Below are positions 57,701 to 64,000 of a DNA stretch of 64,000 nucleotides, piece by piece. This stretch comes from Buxus sempervirens. Taxonomy: Eukaryota > Streptophyta > Magnoliopsida > Buxales > Buxaceae. A model generated the notes under the pieces. The model did not search any database. It was not told the DNA's origin and saw nothing but the letters and a program-made list of their open reading frames with translations. Made by a program: the position numbers and the translations under genes. Location of the stretch: assembly GCA_947561395.2 (NCBI GenBank), contig OX387190.1, forward strand, positions 36,816,392 to 36,880,391, written 5' to 3'. Position 1 is the first letter of the stretch. Each line of letters opens with the position of its first letter.

Positions 57701-58691
57701 ATTAGATTAGAGTTGCCCAACTTGAATTTCATGGTTAATTTCTGCCAATTGAATTGGATATTGCCTATTGATGCCAACCATTGAATGCCCAGAATGAGAT
57801 CAGAACTTCCCAATTCGAGTGGAAGGTAGTCTTCCACCACTGGAATTGTTTGCAATGCTAACACTACTGCCTTGCATATTCCGCACCCCTTCACCACGCT
57901 TCCTGTACCCATCATCACTCCGTAACTGGCCGTCCCTGAAATTGGTAGTTGTAGCTTCTTCACCAACTCCTTGGAAATGAAGTTATGAGTCATCCCACTA
58001 TCGATCAAGACCACCACCTCTGTCTCCCCAATAGGCCTTTGAGTTTCATGGTTCTTGGCTCAGTCAACCCCACCACTGAGTTGAGAGACAGCTCAACATG
58101 GCAGACTTGAGTTAACTCTTCCTGCTCCTCCTCCTTCCTTTCTTCTTTCTCCTCGAACTCCTTTTTTCCTTATTTTCCCCATCCTCTTCATTAACAGCCA
58201 ACACCTGCAACTCCTTGTTCCAGCAGCGATGACCAATGTAATATTTCTCATCACATTTGAAGCACAAGCCCCTGTCACGCTTTGCCTGGATCTCGGCTTT
58301 GGTGAGGCGATTGAATGGAGGTCGCTCCACATGGGGGTTGGGTTTGAAGTGGATGGGGGAAGCTTTGGGGTACCCAACTGACAGCGCGCGTCTCCTGCCG
58401 AGGCAGATGTGTCGCAAACACTCGTCCTTGCCTCTGCTTGTCCTTCTCTCGAATTTGGCGTAGGAATTGGTTTCGGTCTTCAATCCTTTGCGCAAAATCC
58501 ATAATCGCCTACAATCCCATAGGGTTAGACATCATGAGCTCCGCTTGGATTGTCTCCTCCAACCCATTGATGAAAACAGCAGCTAAGGTAGCTTCATCCA
58601 AATGCTTCAAAGAGAATGACAAGATTTCAAACTGCTCTCTGTACTCCACGACTGTTCCCAACTGCCTGACGGCAAAGAACCTCTGATGCAA
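54589..58691 (-). pseudogene. Gypsy gag-pol remnant with chromodomain
   Basis: Domains in order on the minus strand are as follows. Gag lies at 58691-58112 with a zinc-finger-like CFKCDEKYYIGHRC. The aspartic protease lies at 58017-57673 (VVLIDSGMTHNFIS; the usual DSGAT is changed). Reverse transcriptase lies at 57532-56697 ([19 protein letters not shown] and [10 protein letters not shown], where the usual YxDD tyrosine is replaced). RNase H lies around 56594-56010. Integrase lies at 56003-55257 (zinc HHCC part ending CEVCQRNK, then VVVDRLSKYGHF and YHPQTDGQSE). The C-terminal part lies at 55148-54900 (LSPRYFGPYTI...HPVFHVSQLR). The chromodomain lies at 54915-54589 (TEVLIHWKGLLEFESSWEP). Frame changes separate most blocks and some start/stop positions are shifted, so no intact polyprotein remains. 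Confidence 0.9.
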
Positions 58692-59231
58692 CGATCCGAG
58701 TTGAGTGTCCCTAAATCGTTATAAGAGCTGATTCTTCAGGTGAGTCCAGGTCGTCATTGGTCACCTGGATTCCTCCCATTGATACCATGAGAGCACGACT
58801 CCTTCGAAGCACACGTCGGCCGTTGCCATCTTGTCCTTCTCCGATAGGCCGTTGAGGGTGAAGTATCATTCTGCCCTAAACAACCACGAATTTGGGTCAG
58901 TTCCAGAAAAAAACCTGCAATTCTAACTTACGGTGTGGGCACTCCCAATTAACCGGGTTCACTCGACCCGGTTCTCCTTCCCTACCGAACATTTCATCTC
59001 CTTGTTCGGAAGTCGCCAATGTTGAGCGCACTCAGCTCGATTTAGCGTGCGGTCGATCGCCTGAGTTTCGAATCCTCAAGACTGCCTAGAATCCTTCATC
59101 GATTTTTTGGGCTAACGTTTCAACGGTCGTCGATAGATCAGTAAGTCTTTCCTCCAACATAGGCAGCATCTCCTCCACCTTGTCCTATCTCGTTTCCATT
59201 TGCGCCACTGGCATTCCCTATAGCCAATCTA

Positions 59232-59263
59232 GGCTCTGATACCAAATCTAGGCTCTGATACCA
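59232..59263 (-). promoter_or_regulatory. Primer-binding site, present twice in tandem
   Basis: Three bases inside the 5' LTR the minus strand reads TGGTATCAGAGCC at 59263-59251, complementary to the 3' end of initiator tRNA-Met. The same 13 bases, with surrounding text, recur at 59244-59232, a 19-base step. Reverse transcription would normally use the copy nearest the LTR. The second is a local duplication. Confidence 0.85.
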
Positions 59264-59266
59264 AAA

Positions 59267-59760
59267 TGATAGATTCCTACTATCAGTTCCTCCAACAGTC
59301 CCTCTCCAAGCGGCTCAAGACAGAGAGAAGCACAATAGAAAGAAGATGAGGGCTAAGAGAAGAATGGAGAAGATAAAGATAACTGTTAAAGTATATTAAT
59401 TTGTAAATGAATAGCTCTAATGGAGGATATTCAAGAAACCTCCCCTCTCCAATTTCAGATCATACATTTTTCATCCCCCCCCCCCCCCCCCCCCCAACTC
59501 TCTCACTCCTACTTCTTCTTACTCGTAACTAATTCTCCTAACAGATATTGTCCACGTCATACAAGTGATTATTCCCTACTGCTACACTAACTAATTCGTA
59601 ACCAACTCCGCGCCCTTCAGCTTCACATGAGTAATCTCCACTCAGCATCACTTCAGCTTCATGTGCATGGATCAGGTCCTGAAAGCTTGACGTGGCTGCT
59701 CTTCCTCTCCTTGTGTAAGTGAATCGTATTGGAGGCTTGCTGACCCCTGGTACCCCATCA
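59267..59760 (-). repeat. 5' LTR of the gypsy element
   Basis: The LTR is 494 bases, about 50 longer than its partner, because of a 21-base C run at 59475-59495 and an extra segment near 59628-59665 in which CTTCAGCTTCA is repeated. It starts TGATGGGGTACC and ends GAATCTATCA on the minus strand. Confidence 0.9.
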
Positions 59761-62330
59761 GCACCACACCTTCGTTTTCAAAGTAACCAACATATGCGAG
59801 ATGCAATATTAGTTACTTATCATGCATTTTCCTATGTTCACTCAAAATCCAAAAATAGCCTAATGTGAGGAAGTTGCTGAAATATACAATCCTCTCATAC
59901 TCTCAATCATTGAAAAAATAATAAAAATAAAAAAGTCATCCACCCACCCAACTTTGATGAATACTTCCTTTACGAACTCAAGAAATTCATCAATATCTCC
60001 TAGTTCAGATGGTCTTCGATCATTGTCAAATCTAGGTTATAAGAAAAACATTGAAAATGAAGGGGAGAATGTCTCAAAAATTTTAAAACATCTAGGGAAA
60101 CAAGCCACCAAGGTTCATTCGCCACACAAAATATCATGCAAATACAAATACAAGAACAGCTCCCTACATGAAGCAAATTTATCAATAGAACTATGGTACA
60201 AGTGCAAAATAAGTCTTCCAAGGGCTAATACCATAAATCCTTTCACGGTTATTAATATCACCATGGACACCATATTTGCCAAATATCAACTTAAACCACA
60301 ATGTGTTTGTCCATGCACTAAAACACCAAAATTGTAAGGGTATACTCCAAGTTCTTCCAAATTTGTTCTTGCTTCCACGAAAAACATCCATTTTTAAACC
60401 AGATCAGTCTCCTCATTTCCGACACCTTCCCAAAGGAAATCAAGTTAAAGCATTTCTATCAGTTTGGCCACTATAAATGGGATGCTAAAGAGAGATGCAA
60501 TACACATGGAGATTAGACAATAATGACTGTACGACTGCAATCCTCCTCCTCAAGGATACATGCCACTAATTCCTTCCAATTTTCAATATTTTCCAACCAA
60601 AAGGTTTATTACAATGTCACCCAACTAGTGGAAGACAAAGGTACTTAAAGCTAGTTACAACCCTATACTTTGAAAAATTAGCAAACTATTAATCTAACTT
60701 TAAATGAATCTTTATGAGGCTGCTCTTGACGAAATTCATTTTAAAAACCACCAACATTTGGAAGCATCTCAAAATTAACTTGATCAAAATGAATTCAACC
60801 AAAGTATTTAAAACCCAGCTTTACCACCTATACTTCAAAAATATTAGCAAGCCACTGTAATCTAGCTTTAAATGAATCGGCTTCTCTTTTCCAAATTGAT
60901 TTTAAGACCTAGCAAGGTTTGGAAGCATATCAAAATTAATTTGATCAACATGTATTGAACCTTATTCACCTAATTCCCAAATCTTCGTATCTTCAGAAAA
61001 CTGATCAGAACGTATTGAACCTCAGCAACTTAACTTCCCGATCTTCATATATTCAGACAAAGGAAAGCTTTCCATCCAATCACCATAAATACCAATTGAA
61101 AATAATCTTTCCACCTTTTTGAAATATCTGCATCCTTCACTACAGTAATGCCAATAATAAGAAAATGCCTCGTCCCAACTAGTTGAAGTTGATGATACAA
61201 ATCCTGTTCGTTCATTCTAATCTGTCAAAAACCATAATTTATATGAGCATCTGAATCCTTTCTGATTGACTCCATGTAGGAACTTTTTGGCCTTCCAATC
61301 ACCCCCCTAGATTCTTTAATTGCCACTAAAATATCTGAGTCCTTATGCTTTACTAAGATTCTCAAATCACCACTACTAAAGTATCTATCTTGATAAAGAT
61401 ACCTTGTCTTCTCTGGTACATATCACACTAAAGTAATATACTTGTTGGTGTTTTGATCTCACTCATAGATTATATAGGTATATAAACCAGTGCTTGATAA
61501 GGTTGTTATGCTTAATTGCGTATTACTAATAGTGTCCACACAAATACATACCATTTGAGCGTGTGACCATGCAATATACTTTAGTAACAATTTTAAGCTT
61601 GCCTTGAATTTTGATAGTCTTTTCAGAAGTTTCCAAGTATTTCCAATGTTTTCATGCTCGATTGTTACACATATTTCAAAACATTTCTCCAAGCCTTTTC
61701 CTATTTCACGAAGGGCCAAATTTTGAAATGAAATTTAAACCATAACAGCCACTTTTAGTCAACGATATATTTAATTTATATTACTAATTTGCTATGGATT
61801 TGGGAATAGGAAAATTTTTCATTAAGAGTGGCTTCAGGCTGATTTCAGTCATGTTACCGAATTATACAAGAATAGTATTAAGCAGACTCCAATTAGATAC
61901 AGAAAAGTCATGGTGCAGCAAGTAGTAGAATACTTCTTCTTGAGATTTTTTGTCTGCATACATTGTTCCCATGGTTAAAATTTCCCTTCTCGAAAGGCTC
62001 CAAAATATCTTCCCTATCATTAAATATGGGAGATGTCAGACAGAAAAACTAAATGACTAAATAATCTCAGCAACTTTCTTCCTTCCAATTAATTAAAATT
62101 CCTAGACTACAAAAATCCCTATCTAATACCCTTAATTGACATGAAAGTAAATCCATTCCCTTTCTTCTCACCATGGATCAAGATAGATATTGAGATCACT
62201 TTCATTTTCATCTGTTGAAGCAATAAGTCAGGCTCCCTAAGATGTGCAGCTTGAATAAAATTCCCCTTATTCCTGAAGTTAAGATCCCCAGCATTCCATG
62301 GCAGAATTTTGATCTTCACTTAGCAACATA
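59761..62330. other. Old LINE-derived sequence right of the gypsy element
   Basis: No host gene is visible. The right end holds a LINE endonuclease start (62319-62119). Near 61090-61150 the minus strand reads VVKDADISKRWKDYFQ, which resembles the RWKEYF segment that precedes RT in some LINEs, but only weakly. The remainder is AT-rich and decayed. Confidence 0.5.
62119..62319 (-). pseudogene. N-terminal fragment of LINE ORF2 (endonuclease start)
   Basis: The frame begins MKIKILPWNAGDLNFRNKGN and continues EPDLLLQQMKMKVIS. It matches the start of plant LINE endonucleases (MKILSWNVRGLNxxxK...KPDLLLLQETKM), with R-to-G and G-to-D changes in the RGL motif and one residue lost in LQETK. The rest of the ORF is decayed or displaced to the left. 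Confidence 0.75.
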
Positions 62331-62334
62331 ATTA

Positions 62335-63114
62335 ACTTTTCTTTTTTCTTTGATGAACAATGGCAAGTTTTATTGAAAGTAAAGGACAAACAGAAAAAAG
62401 AAGACACCCATGAGATATGGGTAAAAGCAGAACTAACCAATAAAACAGATTGATAAACAAAAGACTAGAGACAGCGAAACTAAAAATAGAAACAGAAAAC
62501 AGAGAGTCAAGAAAACAATCAAAAAACAAAACTGCAAAACCAAACCTTTCAGAAGAAGCGACTGCTGTCAAATCCCGAAGAATATCATCACAAAAGAGGC
62601 CTGAAATCATTACTAACAGAGACCCAAGACGAGGCAAGGACCAGAATATCGTCAAGAATCCTCTGCCTTCGGACTACTACTCCTTTCAAAAATGAGTTGA
62701 TTCCAGGCTAGCCATTGTTCAAAGAGGGAAACCAAACCATTCAGCTGCATGATACATCAACTTACCTTTCTTGGTTAAGAGATGAAACAGCCATTGTTCA
62801 ACCAAGTCATGCAAGCATCTTGGTAGGAACCCAGTTCAGGCCTATAAACCCCATCAGGGAGGACTATATAGAAAGTATAATTTCGCAATGTACCAGTAAA
62901 TGATCTACAGATTCCCCACCTTGAAGACAGAGTACACATCCATTAGGTGAAATTGCATGAGATCTTCTATGCCTTTGGAGGTTATCCAGTGTGTTAATAC
63001 CATTATAAACCCTCTTTGTTTCTTTAAATTCTTCCTTTCATAGTAGTCCATAGTACCCGCACCATCATTCTCTCTGTCTTCAATCTCTTGAAATTTAGAT
63101 TTGAGCAAGGCTGC
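62335..63114 (-). mobile_element. 3' part of another LINE, zinc knuckle to tail
   Basis: The minus strand encodes GCVLCLQGGESVDHLLVHCE at about 62935-62877, the zinc knuckle that closes RT ORF2 in plant LINEs, preceded by the fitting RVYNGINTLDNLQRHRRS. Downstream, at 62371-62336, it reads TTTCAATAAAACTTGCCATT and then an A-rich tail (GAAAAAAGAAAAG), a typical LINE 3' end. The element is truncated or decayed to the right of about 63114 and abuts the endonuclease start of a different copy at 62319. Confidence 0.7.
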
Positions 63115-64000
63115 AATCAGAAATGGTTATTTCTAAAGTAGAAGTTCCCCCATCAAATTCCCATCACGTCATAATTCTACATCCATGCAATGTTTTTAAT
63201 CTCTCCATTCTTCCTACATTGTGAATAAAATTATCCTTATTATGGGTATCAATGGCAGCATGGATAGCTGTTTTCTCGCTCAAACTAATAGAAGAACCCT
63301 ATAAACTCATTAACTCGTATATAAAAACTCCAACATTATACATATAACACATCTTTGGTCATAAGAACAGTCATATTTCTTTAGGTACATTTCACTAATA
63401 TCATCTACCTCACAGCTCTACAGTTAAGCAGGCTATGGTTTATACAAGAGAGTCCCCAACCAACTACGGACAACAGCATCTACCCAACACTCAACTGTTT
63501 GAACTGTGCTACAATTTCTATCATCAGCATTGCATTGACCACCGACAATATCCTTTTGTTCTTAAAATAAGACAACAAAACCCAATTCACCATAAGTTCC
63601 ACATTTTCCACCACTAAATTAATCAAGCTCCACTCTTCTATCATGAACAAGAGTAATCCATCTAAAAAATATTTCCTATTCAAAAGCCCCCCATACCCAA
63701 CACCAACATCAGAAAAATATTTCCTATTCAACCATAACCCAGGCATTTCCTAACAATGAAAAAGAGAAAATGATGGAAAAGAAAAGGAAATACGAAATCG
63801 TTGTAAGTTAATTTTGACAATAAACCTTAAACCTTATCTTAAAATGTCTTAAGACTGAACAAATTGTTATTAGTCACATTTTGAGTAGAGTTGCCCAAAT
63901 TCATGAGAAACTCACCATCATACCCTAAGAGGAAAGAAGATTTGAAACACCAGAATGGGTACATTTGAGGCCCTCTTGCTCAAAAATCACCCATCAACAT
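63115..64000. other. No recognisable feature
   Basis: The sequence is AT-rich. A short direct repeat (AAAAATATTTCCTATTCAA at 63665 and 63714) is the only structure I see. It may be more decayed LINE sequence, but no motif supports that. Confidence 0.5.

Larger units (their letters stand above)
54262..59760 (-). mobile_element. Ty3/gypsy LTR retrotransposon with chromodomain (inactive)
   Basis: The element is 5.5 kb with two LTRs (54262-54706 and 59267-59760) that both begin TG and end CA. It is flanked by GCGCC at 54257-54261 and GCACC at 59761-59765, a 5-base target duplication with one mismatch. The order on the minus strand is 5' LTR, primer-binding site, gag, protease, RT, RNase H, integrase, chromodomain and 3' LTR, as in chromoviruses. 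In the first 185 aligned LTR bases I count about eight differences, mostly transitions, so the insertion is not very recent. Stops and frameshifts break the polyprotein in several places. Confidence 0.93.

Overview
This is nuclear DNA from a flowering plant, probably a dicot; the species cannot be fixed from the sequence. Evidence is the intron-split plant gene families, the DYW-class pentatricopeptide repeat (PPR) gene, an AREB/ABF bZIP factor, AT-rich spacers, and plant LINE and Ty3/gypsy (chromovirus-type) retroelements.

The left 36 kb is gene-bearing. It holds five protein genes. (1) A WW-domain trimethylguanosine synthase (TGS1-like) on the minus strand at 1-9360, whose last exons run off the left edge. 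(2) A THO5/THOC5-like subunit of the THO/TREX mRNA-export complex on the plus strand at 10726-18586. (3) A four-exon ABF/AREB-type bZIP factor on the minus strand at 20017-24277. (4) An intronless DYW-type PPR gene on the plus strand at 29544-32012. (5) An intronless plant gene of unknown function on the minus strand at 34556-35776. For all three spliced genes I worked the exon structure through by hand; every junction keeps the reading frame. TGS1 and THO5 are head-to-head, about 1.4 kb apart, and both act in RNA metabolism (cap hypermethylation; mRNA packaging and export).

From about 36 kb to the right edge I recognise no host gene. This part is retroelement-rich. It contains a candidate TRIM-like element (37.8-38.2 kb), a diverged pair of approximately 110-bp repeats (39.6-40.0 kb), a decayed LINE of about 6.9 kb on the minus strand (43.6-50.5 kb) carrying an internal minisatellite and long G tracts, and a complete but inactivated Ty3/gypsy element with two LTRs (54262-59760, minus strand). 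The gypsy element lies among older LINE fragments (endonuclease, RNase H-like and zinc-knuckle pieces) at 52-54 and 59.8-63.1 kb.

Smaller repeats lie in the gene-rich part: a 20-bp minisatellite between TGS1 and THO5, a 220-bp tandem duplication and a pair of 90-bp inverted arms inside THO5 intron 1, a perfect 71-bp tandem duplication, and several short palindromic MITE-like elements. I found no convincing tRNA, rRNA or CRISPR array and no evidence of a wholly new biological system. The most noteworthy items are the THO5-intron hairpin, the TRIM candidate, the nested gypsy/LINE structure with a doubled primer-binding site, and the divergent TGS1/THO5 pair.
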